From Candidatus Altimarinota bacterium (GTDB lineage Bacteria > Patescibacteriota > Gracilibacteria > UBA4473): DNA of 64,000 nt. The notes beneath the pieces were generated by a model. That model searched no databases. It was not told the DNA's origin and was given only the letters and a program-made list of their open reading frames with translations. Positions 16,081-24,810 of the stretch are shown here, in pieces (positions within the stretch are counted from its first letter, which is position 1; every line of letters begins with the position of its first letter). The position numbers were made by a program, and so were the translations under genes. The DNA is taken from contig JAIPGI010000006.1 in assembly GCA_021736215.1 (NCBI GenBank), forward strand, positions 1 through 64,000, written 5' to 3'.

Positions 16081-16563
16081 TTATTTCGTTTTTTTAGGTT
16101 TCAAAGAAGCAGATTTTGCCACTTTCTTTACTTCTTTTTTGAGATTATTTTTAAACTGTTTTACTTTTGGTACTATCTCCTTTTTTAGAGTTTTCCCTTT
16201 CTTTTGAGCTTCCTTTTTTAATTTTTCAGCAGCTCCCTTCGCATTGTTTGATAAACTTTGTAATTCTTTTTCTGCTTCCTCTGCAAATTCTCCTTCAAGG
16301 GACTTTACTGCTTCTACAAAAGCATCAAATTGCTTTTTTCCACTTTGAAGCACTTCCTGAAGTTCTTTTGAATTTCTCACCCACTCCACAAATGAATCCC
16401 GAGTATCCACATCTACTTTTTTCAATTCTTCAAGAAATGTTTTCGTTGGATGAATAGATTTTTTCAATTCTTCACGAAGTTTTTTCCCCGGTTTTTGTGC
16501 AAACAGAAGACCATAAAAAAGTCCCACTGTTGCTGAAGCCAAAAACTTGAAAAATCCCTTCAT
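16081..16563 (-). CDS. YtxH-like small protein with one membrane segment and basic helices
   Basis: The 160-residue product starts with a short hydrophobic segment (FKFLASATVGLFYGLLFA) followed by QKPGKKLREELKK, the pattern of YtxH/gas-vesicle-like proteins. The remainder is a lysine-rich coiled-coil (AEKELQSLSNNAKGAAEKLKKEAQKKGK) ending in KPKKTK. Such proteins are often stress-linked but poorly characterised. It is first in a minus-strand group with the large membrane protein and the epimerase. Confidence 0.75.
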   Translation of the reverse strand: MKGFFKFLASATVGLFYGLLFAQKPGKKLREELKKSIHPTKTFLEELKKVDVDTRDSFVEWVRNSKELQEVLQSGKKQFDAFVEAVKSLEGEFAEEAEKELQSLSNNAKGAAEKLKKEAQKKGKTLKKEIVPKVKQFKNNLKKEVKKVAKSASLKPKKTK

Positions 16564-16786
16564 TGTGCCAAAAGAATACTATCACTTATTTTGTACACGA
16601 GAAAATTGTTTTTGTACAGGGATTTTTATACAAATTATTTTCAATGAGATACAAAAGGAAATCGGATTCAAAATTGAACACATTTTTTGTTCAAGAAAAA
16701 AGAACAATCCATTTCTCCAAACTATTGCTTTTATCCCTTTTTTGATGTATAGAAAAAAGGCTTTTTATTGATTTCACATACATTTC

Positions 16787-17182
16787 ATGACCAATGTTGT
16801 TATCATTTGCGGCTCAGAGAAAGACTTCCCTTTTGCTGAGGAAATAAAAAAACCATTAACTGAAAAAGGATATTCCGTAGAATTAATGGCCGCCTCCGCT
16901 CATAAAGAAGCGAAAAAAGGATTAGCCATTCTTGAAAAACATAGCACCAATCCAAAGGTTATTTTCGTAACTATTGCGGGAAGATCGAATGCCCTTTCTG
17001 GATTTGTTGCTGGAAACTCAAAGAACATCACTATCGCCTGTCCTCCTCTCAAAAACTTAGAAGAGTATATGGTAGATATCCATTCAACACTCCGTATGCC
17101 ATCACAAACGCCCGTTTTAACGATTCTTGATCCAAAAAATTGCGCCCTAGCAATTGAGCGGATTCTCAATTCTCAGCAGTGA
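16787..17182 (+). CDS. PurE-like (AIR carboxylase) domain protein, short form
   Basis: The 131-residue protein shows the PurE fold: IICGSEKDFPFAEEI (usually GSxSD), AASAHKEAKKG (usually SAHR), and a glycine-rich loop AGRSNALSGFVAGN (usually AGGAAHLPGM). Typical N5-CAIR mutase PurE is about 160 residues, so this is shorter and the active-site loops are changed. No other purine-biosynthesis gene is near. It may act on another nucleotide or be a divergent PurE. It lies 37 bp before hisS on the same strand, separated by an ATTCATT-type repeat. Confidence 0.75.
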   Translation: MTNVVIICGSEKDFPFAEEIKKPLTEKGYSVELMAASAHKEAKKGLAILEKHSTNPKVIFVTIAGRSNALSGFVAGNSKNITIACPPLKNLEEYMVDIHSTLRMPSQTPVLTILDPKNCALAIERILNSQQ

Positions 17183-17219
17183 TTATTCATTAATCATTCT
17201 TCATTATTCATTGTAAGAA
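17183..17219. repeat. ATTATTCATTAATCATTC-type short repeat
   Basis: The gap between the PurE-like gene and hisS consists of degenerate 7-bp units (TCATTAA, TTCATTA). Similar sequence lies at 18637-18664 and 42507-42546. Confidence 0.6.
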
Positions 17220-18533
17220 ATGCCAAAACAATTCAAAGCTCCCGCTGGTACCAAGGATCTCCTTCCTGCTGATCATGACTTTATTACTTTTGTAAAGAAA
17301 GTTATTCGTCACCGATTTCGTCAGGCAGGATTTCGGAGAATTTCTGTTCCTATTTTCGAGGAATCCGATCTCTTCAAAACAACTTTAGGAGCTTCCTCTG
17401 AGATTATTCAGAAGGAGATGTATTCGTTCCATGATCGCCATGGACGAGAATTTTCCCTCCGACCAGAGATTACATCTGGAGTCGCCCGTGCGTTTATAGA
17501 AAACAAAATGTATGACCACGCGCTTCCCGTGGAACTTTATTATCTTGGAAAATGTTTCCGTTTTGAACGACCAAAGTCCCGAACCCAAAGGTCTTTTTGG
17601 CAATTTGGAGTAGAAGTTCTCGGTGAATCAGACCCTTCAATTGATGCTCAAATCATGTATTTGGGTCATCGAATTTTAATGGATTTAAAAATACGAGACT
17701 ATTGCGAATTAAAGATCAATACTATCGGATCAATTGAGGATAGAAAAAAATATATTGATGCTCTTGCTAATTTTTACAGTGGAAAAGAACGAAGTCTGAG
17801 TCCCACTTCTCGCGAAAAATTTGAACAAAAAAAATATCTCGCACTTCTCACTCCCCAGAACGAAGATGAGGAGATTTTGGTAAAAATGGCTCCCAAAATC
17901 ATGGACTTTCTTTCTCCTGAATCACGAGAATTTTTCGATGAAACACTCGCCTATCTCAATTCATTTGGTATTCACTATTCAATTGATCCAACACTTGTGC
18001 GCCCAGTAGAATATTATTCACATACTGTTTTTGAATTTATAGAGAAAAAAACGACTCACAAAATTTTGGTAGGAGGTCGATATGATGGACTCTTACAAAA
18101 ACTAAATGGTCCCAATCTTGGAGCTTCTGGGTTTGCGGCAGGACTAGAACGAGTCATAGAGCTCATAAAACGAGGGAAACTCGATGTACCTCATAAGGAT
18201 TATCTTCAAATTTTCGTTGCGGCCACCGGTCCCGTTGCCAAAAAATACGCTCTTCCTATTCTCATTAAATTACGAGAACATGGCTTTCATGCCGTGGGCG
18301 TTTTGGGGAAAACATCCATGCAGGAACAATTACTCCGTGCTGAAAAATTTGGTGTTCCCTATTGTATTCTCATCGGCGATTTAGAAATCAAGAAAAATAA
18401 ATTCCTTCTTCGTGATATGAAAACGGGAAAGACTCTTGATGTTCCTATGGAAAAAATGCTCGACCACATGGATGGACTTCTAGGCGCTCCGAAAGCACTT
18501 GATACGACTATTGATTTCTTAGGACACGAATAA
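17220..18533 (+). CDS. hisS: Histidine--tRNA ligase
   Basis: This class II synthetase of 437 residues is of normal length. Motif 2 is at FRFERPKSRTQRSFWQFGVEVLG (Arg-rich), the histidine-specific box is at LVRPVEYYSHTVFEF, and motif 3 is at GASGFAAGLERVIELI. The C-terminal anticodon-binding domain begins near DYLQIFVAATGP. The start ATG follows the PurE-like gene directly. No terminator is seen before recR. Confidence 0.97.
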   Translation: MPKQFKAPAGTKDLLPADHDFITFVKKVIRHRFRQAGFRRISVPIFEESDLFKTTLGASSEIIQKEMYSFHDRHGREFSLRPEITSGVARAFIENKMYDHALPVELYYLGKCFRFERPKSRTQRSFWQFGVEVLGESDPSIDAQIMYLGHRILMDLKIRDYCELKINTIGSIEDRKKYIDALANFYSGKERSLSPTSREKFEQKKYLALLTPQNEDEEILVKMAPKIMDFLSPESREFFDETLAYLNSFGIHYSIDPTLVRPVEYYSHTVFEFIEKKTTHKILVGGRYDGLLQKLNGPNLGASGFAAGLERVIELIKRGKLDVPHKDYLQIFVAATGPVAKKYALPILIKLREHGFHAVGVLGKTSMQEQLLRAEKFGVPYCILIGDLEIKKNKFLLRDMKTGKTLDVPMEKMLDHMDGLLGAPKALDTTIDFLGHE

Positions 18534-18664
18534 AAAATAGTAAACGAGCTTACAAGCAAACAAGCAGTTTTTACTAAGTCTAGATTCAATGGATTCTTTC
18601 GTTGGTTTTTCGTTTCATCACTAAAGTATTGATAATTGCTTATTGTTCATTGATAATTAAAAAG

Positions 18665-19276
18665 ATGGAAGTCCTTCCCAAAGCTATTGTCCAAGCCATA
18701 GAAGCTCTCTCAGATCTCCCCGGGATTGGATCTCGAAGTGCCGAAAGGCTTGTTCTGAATCTTATGCGAAGTAGTTCTGGTTTAGATCAGCGCATTGCTT
18801 CCTCTCTCTCTAATCTCAAAAAGAATGTTCATGAATGTAAAACCTGTTTCCATTTTTGTGAAATCGAAAAGGAAGAATGCGCCATTTGCACAAACCAAAG
18901 TCGTGATAAAAAGGTTTTGTGTGTCATCGAAACTCCTTTAGATCTCATTGCCCTTGAAAAAACTCATGAATACAAAGGTCTCTATCATGTCCTACATGGT
19001 GTTATTTCACCACTGAATAAAATTGGTCCAGATGATTTACGCATACACGAGCTCGTTTCTCGCATAAAGACCCATTCAGAAATTCAGGAACTTATTCTTG
19101 CCACATCTGGTAGTACCGAAAGCGACGCTACGGCCATGTATATCGCGCAAAACATAAAACCATTTTTCACAGGAAAAATATCTCGTCTCTCGCGGGGAAT
19201 CCCTTCTGGTGGAGATTTGGATTATCTCGATATCGGGACCTTAAGCCGCGCTATCAGTGAACGAAGAGATTTCTAA
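18665..19276 (+). CDS. recR: Recombination mediator protein RecR
   Basis: RecR works with RecO to load RecA on gapped DNA. The 203-residue product (starting MEVLPKAIVQAIEALS) has the helix-hairpin-helix LPGIGSRSAERL, a zinc finger CKTCFHFC...CAIC, and a Toprim domain (VLCVIETPLDLIALEKT... with ATSGSTESDATAMYI). The start at 18665 matches the family; the earlier open frame is made of ATTGATAATT-type repeat. It ends by overlapping the convergent glycosyltransferase stop. Confidence 0.96.
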   Translation: MEVLPKAIVQAIEALSDLPGIGSRSAERLVLNLMRSSSGLDQRIASSLSNLKKNVHECKTCFHFCEIEKEECAICTNQSRDKKVLCVIETPLDLIALEKTHEYKGLYHVLHGVISPLNKIGPDDLRIHELVSRIKTHSEIQELILATSGSTESDATAMYIAQNIKPFFTGKISRLSRGIPSGGDLDYLDIGTLSRAISERRDF

Positions 19277-20127
19277 AAATCCCCTATCCATGCCCGTTTC
19301 CAAGCTGTCCACCACGCTAAATCCGGTTTGAGGGGGATTAAAAATTCCAAAACCCAAATAACTCCTCTAAGTGCTAGTAGTTTCATCCCTCGGGGAAGAA
19401 TGCTTAATTCTGGATGTAGAGCTTCAAATCGTTCAGCATTGTGACGAGCATTTTTGGTATTGGCGACAATGGAGGCTAATGTTTGCGGATGATCGTGAAA
19501 AACCTCACATTCACTATCATAGATTATCTTCATTCCTCGCTTCGAAAGACGATAAGCAAGTTCGGTATCTTCGAATCCCCAACCGACAAAATCTTCATCA
19601 AATCGTTCTGAGATAATTAAACTCCGTTTCACGGAAACGTTCGAAGTATAGAAATGTTGCCATGTTGCTCCACGCTTCTGAATATTTTCAAAATCAAACT
19701 GTGCATGATTCTGGAGCCATTGATGAAAAGGATCCGCACCTAATTCCCGTACCCAAGAAATACGTCCCAATAACGCTATTTTTTGACTGGGGAATCGCAC
19801 ATGGAAATCTCTGACTTTTCGCAACCACTCTTTTTCAGGAATAGTATCGTCTCCCAAAAAGGCAATTATTTCGCCTGTTGATTTATCCATTCCCAGATTG
19901 CGAGCAGTCGATACACCATGTTTTTCAGATCGGAATACTTTGAAATGTGTTGTATCGACTTCTGATTCGAATTTCAAAAATCCAACATTTGTGTCAGAAG
20001 CATCTGAATTAAAAACCACGATTACTTCTGGCTGAATTTCATCGTACCCATCACAACGTTCAATCCCCTGTAACACTTTTTCAAGTGTTGGACGTCCAAT
20101 GGTGGGGATGATAATGGAGAGTTTCAT
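19273..20127 (-). CDS. Glycosyltransferase family 2
   Basis: The 284-residue protein has a GT-A fold: SIIIPTIGRPTLEKVL at the N-terminus, SEKHGVSTARNLGMDKSTGEIIAFLGDDT (nucleotide-sugar binding with the DD metal box) and GWGFEDTELAYRLSKRG (the ED catalytic box). It would transfer a sugar for surface polysaccharide or glycoprotein. The C-terminus is amphipathic and may touch the membrane. Its ATG overlaps the TGA of the RAYT gene (ATGA), so at present its translation is coupled to a transposase gene. The last codons overlap recR tail-to-tail by 4 bp. Confidence 0.9.
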   Translation of the reverse strand: MKLSIIIPTIGRPTLEKVLQGIERCDGYDEIQPEVIVVFNSDASDTNVGFLKFESEVDTTHFKVFRSEKHGVSTARNLGMDKSTGEIIAFLGDDTIPEKEWLRKVRDFHVRFPSQKIALLGRISWVRELGADPFHQWLQNHAQFDFENIQKRGATWQHFYTSNVSVKRSLIISERFDEDFVGWGFEDTELAYRLSKRGMKIIYDSECEVFHDHPQTLASIVANTKNARHNAERFEALHPELSILPRGMKLLALRGVIWVLEFLIPLKPDLAWWTAWKRAWIGDF

Positions 20128-20711
20128 ACGAAATTTTTTGGATGCTCGTCGTCATCTTCCCATTTTTCCGCATTAAAGTGAATATAATTTTGTATTTTTT
20201 CTAAAGATTCTTGATTCCGGATGATATGATCATGAAATCTAAATTGCCATTGGAATTCAGGCGAAAATTTTCGAATTTCACGAGTACACGCCGATTTAAA
20301 TGAACGAATAATCACAGATAATGATTGCGACTTCGGCGAAATATTGGAAAATTCATTTTTCGTAGGGACGTTGCATGCAACGTCCCTACATGTGTTGTCA
20401 TTATTACGTTCATCATGCCTAAATATAATCCCACATTCATTCGCCCTATCAATCACAATGATTCCATGTATATGATTTGGCATCACAACAAATTCATCCA
20501 ATCGCACATCTTTGAAATGCTGTGGAATTTCTTTCCAAAATTGACCAACTCTTTTTCCAATTGCATTCAAAATACACTTTCCGTTAAAGATCTCTCCGAA
20601 AATACATCTGTGATTTTTGACAACTATCGTTACAAAATACCATCCATCATTTCGATAGTCCCATTTCTGAAATCGAATATTTTTGCGCCTTGGTAATATT
20701 TTTTTACACAT
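20124..20711 (-). CDS. REP-associated tyrosine transposase (RAYT, Y1/IS200-like)
   Basis: RAYTs are HUH single-strand transposases that act on REP palindromes. The HUH motif is at MPNHIHGIIV, the N-terminal fold at WYFVTIVVKNHRCIFGEI, and the catalytic Tyr in KIQNYIHFNAEKW. I start at ATG 20711 (MCKKILPRRKN, 195 residues); an ATG five codons earlier lies within a REP palindrome that ends exactly at this start. A second perfect 28-bp REP (20362-20389) lies inside the gene in frame and encodes CRDVACNVPTK in a region between core motifs. The reading frame is open, so the protein could be active. Confidence 0.93.
   Translation of the reverse strand: MCKKILPRRKNIRFQKWDYRNDGWYFVTIVVKNHRCIFGEIFNGKCILNAIGKRVGQFWKEIPQHFKDVRLDEFVVMPNHIHGIIVIDRANECGIIFRHDERNNDNTCRDVACNVPTKNEFSNISPKSQSLSVIIRSFKSACTREIRKFSPEFQWQFRFHDHIIRNQESLEKIQNYIHFNAEKWEDDDEHPKNFV
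20362..20389. repeat. REP palindrome inside the RAYT gene
   Basis: GTAGGGACGTTGCA and TGCAACGTCCCTAC form a perfect 28-bp palindrome with GTAG feet. The RAYT frame stays open through it. Confidence 0.92.
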
Positions 20712-20739
20712 GTAGGGGCGTAACATGTTACGCCCCTAC
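20712..20739. repeat. REP palindrome abutting the RAYT start codon
   Basis: GTAGGGGCGTAACA and TGTTACGCCCCTAC form a perfect 28-bp palindrome. It ends one base before the chosen ATG at 20711. Confidence 0.92.
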
Positions 20740-20791
20740 CATAAATCACATTTATACTTCACCACAAACCCTTCCTTCATCGAAACTTAAC

Positions 20792-23221
20792 TTATTTCAC
20801 CACAAACCCAACAATTTTTCCAAGAACAACTATTTCTTTAATAATTTTCCCTTCACTTAAATATTTCGCAACTTTTTCGATTGTTTTTGCAGCGGCGATA
20901 GCTTCTTCTTTCGTTGCCTCTTTGGAGATTTCAAAATCCCCTCTGAGCTTCCCATTGACCTGGACTGCATAATGCACAGTCGTGGTTTCCAAAAATTTTA
21001 AATCGTATTCTGGCCACTTTTCATACGAAAGGGTGTCTTTCCCTCCCAAAACCTCATGCCAGATTTCTTCAGCTAAGTGCGGTGCAAATGGTGCAAGTAT
21101 CAAGCAAATTTTTCGCAAAGATTTTCCTGAAAACTCTTTCCCATCCTCAACAGCATTCATCAAAATCATAAGTTGAGCCACTGCGGTGTTAAATTTGAAA
21201 TTATCGATATCTTCTCCCACCTTTTTGATGGTTTGGTTGAGTACTCGTCTGAAATCATCTGATGGACACTCATCAACAATTTTCCGAGACGAAAAGGTTT
21301 TCCAGATTTTGTCCAAAAATCTTTTTACTCCCGCTAGCGCTCCAGAGTCCCAAGAAATTGCCTGATCAAAAGGCCCCATAAACATCTCATACACGCGCAG
21401 AACATCGGCACCGTACTTTTTGATAATGTCGTCAGGATTGATGACATTACCGAGAGATTTCGACATTTTTTTGCCGTCTTCCGCCAAAATCATTCCGTGA
21501 GAAATTCGTTTCGCGTAAGGTTCTGCTGTCGGCACATACCCACAGTCGTAGAGAAATTTATGCCAGAATCGTGAGTAGAGTAGGTGCAATGTCGTATGCT
21601 CCATTCCCCCGTTATAGAGATTCACAGGCGTCCAATACTTGAGCTTCTTGAGGTCAGCAAAAGCCTTATCATTGTGTGCATCCGTGTAACGCAAGAAATA
21701 CCACGAACTCCCCGCCCAATTGGGCATGGTATCAGTTTCTCGCTTTGCCGCGCCTTGGCATTTGGGGCACTTGGTATTGACCCAACTCTCCATACGCGCC
21801 AAGGGAGATTCTCCATTGTCGGTCGGTTCGTATTCGGCTGTGTCAGGAAGTTTAAGTGGTAGTTCTGTTTCGGGCAGTGGCACTGTTCCGCACTTCGCGC
21901 AGTGAACGACCGGAATCGGCTCTCCCCAGTAGCGTTGTCGGGAAAAGACCCAGTCCCGAAGATTGTATCTCATGGTTCGTTTTCCCCATCCTTTTTTTTC
22001 GAGGTAATCCATAACAGCAGAAATCGCTTCCTTGATTTCCATACCATTGAGGAACTCTGAATTAATCATTGTTCCCTCATCTTCTTGCACCTGTTCGGCA
22101 CGAGTAATCGGAGACCTGTCTCCATCTTTCCCGACCACTACTCGAATGATGGGAATATCACAAGCCTGTGCGAATTCAAAGTCTCTCAAGTCATGTCCTG
22201 GAACACCAACCACAGCTCCCGTTCCTACCGTTCCCAATACAAAATCCCCCACCCATAATGGCATCCTTTTATTATTCAATTGATTCACACAATACAGTCC
22301 CGTGAAGACTCCTGTTTTTTTTCGTCCTTCAGAAACTCGGTCCAAATCACTTTTTTTCTGAGATTGTTTGATATATTTCTCCACCTCCTTTCGATGTGAC
22401 AATGGAATAAGTTCCGAAGAAAGTAACGGATGTTCAGGAGCGAGTACCACAAAGGTAGCTCCAAAATTCGTATCCGGACGCGTCGTCGAAACCACAACCG
22501 TCTCGCCTGTCCCATCAATGGGATAAGTAATATCAATCCACTGTTTGCGTCCAATCCAATTTATCTGCTGAGCCTTTATTTTTTCCAAGAAATCCACCGT
22601 TGCCAAATCATCAATCAATCGATCGGCATATTTGGTGATGGCGAGCATCCATTGTTCTTTGTCTCGTTTCTCGACCGCTCCTCCACATCGCTCACAGACA
22701 CCATTGACGACTTCTTCATTCGCCAATCCAATCTTACAACTGAGACACCAATTAATCGGCATTTTTTTCTTGTAGGCGAGACCTTTTTCCAAAAGCTTCA
22801 AAAATATCCACTGCGTCCATTTATAGTACTCAGGGTCAGTGGTATCCACCTCTCTGTCCCAGTCATAGGAAAGTCCAAGCGCCTGAAGCTGACGACGAAA
22901 TGTTTTGATATTGGCATCCGTCGCAACTCGAGGGTGAATTTTATTTTTGATAGCGTAATTCTCGGTGGGTAACCCAAAGGCATCCCATCCAATCGGATAG
23001 AGCACATTGTAGCCTTCCATTCTTTTTTTTCGAGAAAGGGTGTCCAATGCCGCATACGACCGCACATGCCCCACATGAAGTCCCGCTCCCGAAGGATACG
23101 GAAATTCTACAAGAGTAAACCATTTTTCTTTTTTCGAAAAATCCTCCGCAGCAAAAGTTTTGTTCTCTACCCAAAACTTCTGCCATTTCGCTTCCACCGA
23201 CGTGTGATTGTACTCTTTCAT
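20792..23221 (-). CDS. leuS: Leucine--tRNA ligase
   Basis: This class I synthetase of 809 residues has the HIGH box in PYPSGAGLHVGHVRSYAALD, KMSKS in DGKKMSKSLGN, the CP1 editing domain (VVVSTTRPDTNFGATFVVLAPEHPL, with the T-rich editing pocket), and Zn-binding cysteines (CLSCKIG and CERCGG). The C-terminal domain ends near VVLGKIVGFVVK. I start at ATG 23221 (MKEYNHTSVEAKWQKFW); the 13 residues upstream are not typical. Two tRNA-Leu genes are present later in the window. Confidence 0.97.
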   Translation of the reverse strand: MKEYNHTSVEAKWQKFWVENKTFAAEDFSKKEKWFTLVEFPYPSGAGLHVGHVRSYAALDTLSRKKRMEGYNVLYPIGWDAFGLPTENYAIKNKIHPRVATDANIKTFRRQLQALGLSYDWDREVDTTDPEYYKWTQWIFLKLLEKGLAYKKKMPINWCLSCKIGLANEEVVNGVCERCGGAVEKRDKEQWMLAITKYADRLIDDLATVDFLEKIKAQQINWIGRKQWIDITYPIDGTGETVVVSTTRPDTNFGATFVVLAPEHPLLSSELIPLSHRKEVEKYIKQSQKKSDLDRVSEGRKKTGVFTGLYCVNQLNNKRMPLWVGDFVLGTVGTGAVVGVPGHDLRDFEFAQACDIPIIRVVVGKDGDRSPITRAEQVQEDEGTMINSEFLNGMEIKEAISAVMDYLEKKGWGKRTMRYNLRDWVFSRQRYWGEPIPVVHCAKCGTVPLPETELPLKLPDTAEYEPTDNGESPLARMESWVNTKCPKCQGAAKRETDTMPNWAGSSWYFLRYTDAHNDKAFADLKKLKYWTPVNLYNGGMEHTTLHLLYSRFWHKFLYDCGYVPTAEPYAKRISHGMILAEDGKKMSKSLGNVINPDDIIKKYGADVLRVYEMFMGPFDQAISWDSGALAGVKRFLDKIWKTFSSRKIVDECPSDDFRRVLNQTIKKVGEDIDNFKFNTAVAQLMILMNAVEDGKEFSGKSLRKICLILAPFAPHLAEEIWHEVLGGKDTLSYEKWPEYDLKFLETTTVHYAVQVNGKLRGDFEISKEATKEEAIAAAKTIEKVAKYLSEGKIIKEIVVLGKIVGFVVK

Positions 23222-23338
23222 CGGACAGAATTGTAACGACAGAGACTTAAAAAGCAACATTGAAGAAACGGATTGGGCATGCCTGATTCCTATAAAAAAA
23301 CTCTCTCTAAACTATAAACTCTTCACTAAAAACTATTT

Positions 23339-24730
23339 TCAGAACTTCTTTACTGTTTCCTCAATACTCCTCATCACATCACGGAATTTCTTGAGTCCAG
23401 TGAAACGGAAGTATGAATCTGATGATCGAGGAAATTCAATAACCACCTGCGTATTATTAGATTTTTCGCTCCGAATAGTTGGAGGAGTATCCGATTGGAC
23501 AATCTCCAACCAAAACTTTGATCCCGTACTATCAGTAAACTCTTGATCGGAAAACCCAATACGAGTCAGGATTCCTTCCGCAGGACCAAAATTTCGGAAC
23601 CAATATCCCCATGGCACTTTCATACGAAGTCCATAATAAGAACTCTCATAATCAAATGATTTCTCATCAACCAAATTTTGATAATCCTCCTGTGCTACAG
23701 GTTCAAATTGAGAAACGTCGTTTTTGATTTCTGCCGGTTGCTGCAAATTCTCTTCTTTTTCTGTTTTTGGAAGAGATGCCTGCTCTGCTTGGGTATCCTT
23801 TTCTGAACTTGCTTCTTCGGTGGTTTCTCCTTCTGGCGATTTCGAGCCAAAAATCTTTTCCAAGAAAGACTCTCCTTCTTTTGCTTCAGGAGTCGTTTCT
23901 GGTGTTTCTTGTGCGGCTATTGTCTTGACCTCTTCCTTTATTTTTTCTGCTTCAAGTTCTGCCAAACGTCTCTGGTAGGCTTCTTCCGACACACGAACAT
24001 TATCTTCTCCCTCAACAAAGCTATTGAGCAATTTAAAGAAGTCCTTCTTTTTTTCAAATTCTTCAAACATACTCGTAAAGGAAAATCGATACTTCTGCTC
24101 ATACACATTTGAAAACAGCACGACCTCCTGTCTTTCTCGATCCAATTCATCCGTTGTAATCTTTTTCACCCCAGCAAGATTTGATATCAAAACATTTGGA
24201 TCTGTTTTTTTATCTTCATTTTCTAACTCCTCTACGGAGAAAACCAAAAACACTCGTCTGGCTGGATCGTCTTTTTGGATAAAATGAGCCATCCCAGAAG
24301 GCGAAAGTGAGTACTCCCACGTGGTTGGATAAATAAATGCAAATCGTTTCGTAGAAAAAAGTTTATCTTCCAATTCTTCTTTATGAACTTCTTGGACATC
24401 CAATAAACGAATCGACTCTACCCAAAAAATTTCACGCATTTTTTCAGTGCGCTTTACTCCATCTACTTCTACATTTCGTCCAACAAAATCGTCCAACCTC
24501 ACAACATCCGAGGCGAGATATGCCACAAGTTTCCCTTCTTTCTCCAAACGATGTGTCGCACGAGTTGCCACAGAAACCGAAAACGGAAAAATCTCTCCTT
24601 CCAAAGTTTCTGTCTGCTCAGAGGGGAGTCTTGAAAAAGGATCGTCTTTCTCAGGAAAGACACAAGCGGAAATCACAATTGCCGCCGCAAACAAACCGAT
24701 AAGAATTTTGTGCCTGTTCTGTAATTTCAT
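23339..24730 (-). CDS. Hypothetical lipoprotein
   Basis: This 463-residue protein has a type II signal (KILIGLFAAAIVISAC, lipobox ISAC), so it should be lipid-anchored after Cys 23. A domain of about 200 residues (EGEIFPFSVSVATRATHRLEKEGKLVAYLASDVVRLDDFVGRNVEVDG) looks like a small beta-barrel. Next comes a low-complexity acidic linker rich in E, T and S, then a C-terminal domain (FDYESSYYGLRMKVPWGYWFRNFGP). I do not recognise a family. The gene ends about 120 bp before leuS and starts 80 bp after the MFS gene. Confidence 0.8.
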   Translation of the reverse strand: MKLQNRHKILIGLFAAAIVISACVFPEKDDPFSRLPSEQTETLEGEIFPFSVSVATRATHRLEKEGKLVAYLASDVVRLDDFVGRNVEVDGVKRTEKMREIFWVESIRLLDVQEVHKEELEDKLFSTKRFAFIYPTTWEYSLSPSGMAHFIQKDDPARRVFLVFSVEELENEDKKTDPNVLISNLAGVKKITTDELDRERQEVVLFSNVYEQKYRFSFTSMFEEFEKKKDFFKLLNSFVEGEDNVRVSEEAYQRRLAELEAEKIKEEVKTIAAQETPETTPEAKEGESFLEKIFGSKSPEGETTEEASSEKDTQAEQASLPKTEKEENLQQPAEIKNDVSQFEPVAQEDYQNLVDEKSFDYESSYYGLRMKVPWGYWFRNFGPAEGILTRIGFSDQEFTDSTGSKFWLEIVQSDTPPTIRSEKSNNTQVVIEFPRSSDSYFRFTGLKKFRDVMRSIEETVKKF

Positions 24731-24810
24731 GGTCGACTGGCAGATTATTAAACTTTATAAAAAAAAATCAATTAAATCCACACATTGATTTTCCAAAACG
24801 AGACAATCTC

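Noticed and set aside
20124-20726. Start of the RAYT gene at 20726
   Set aside because: That ATG lies within a REP palindrome; the ATG at 20711 begins the family-like MCKKILPRRKN.
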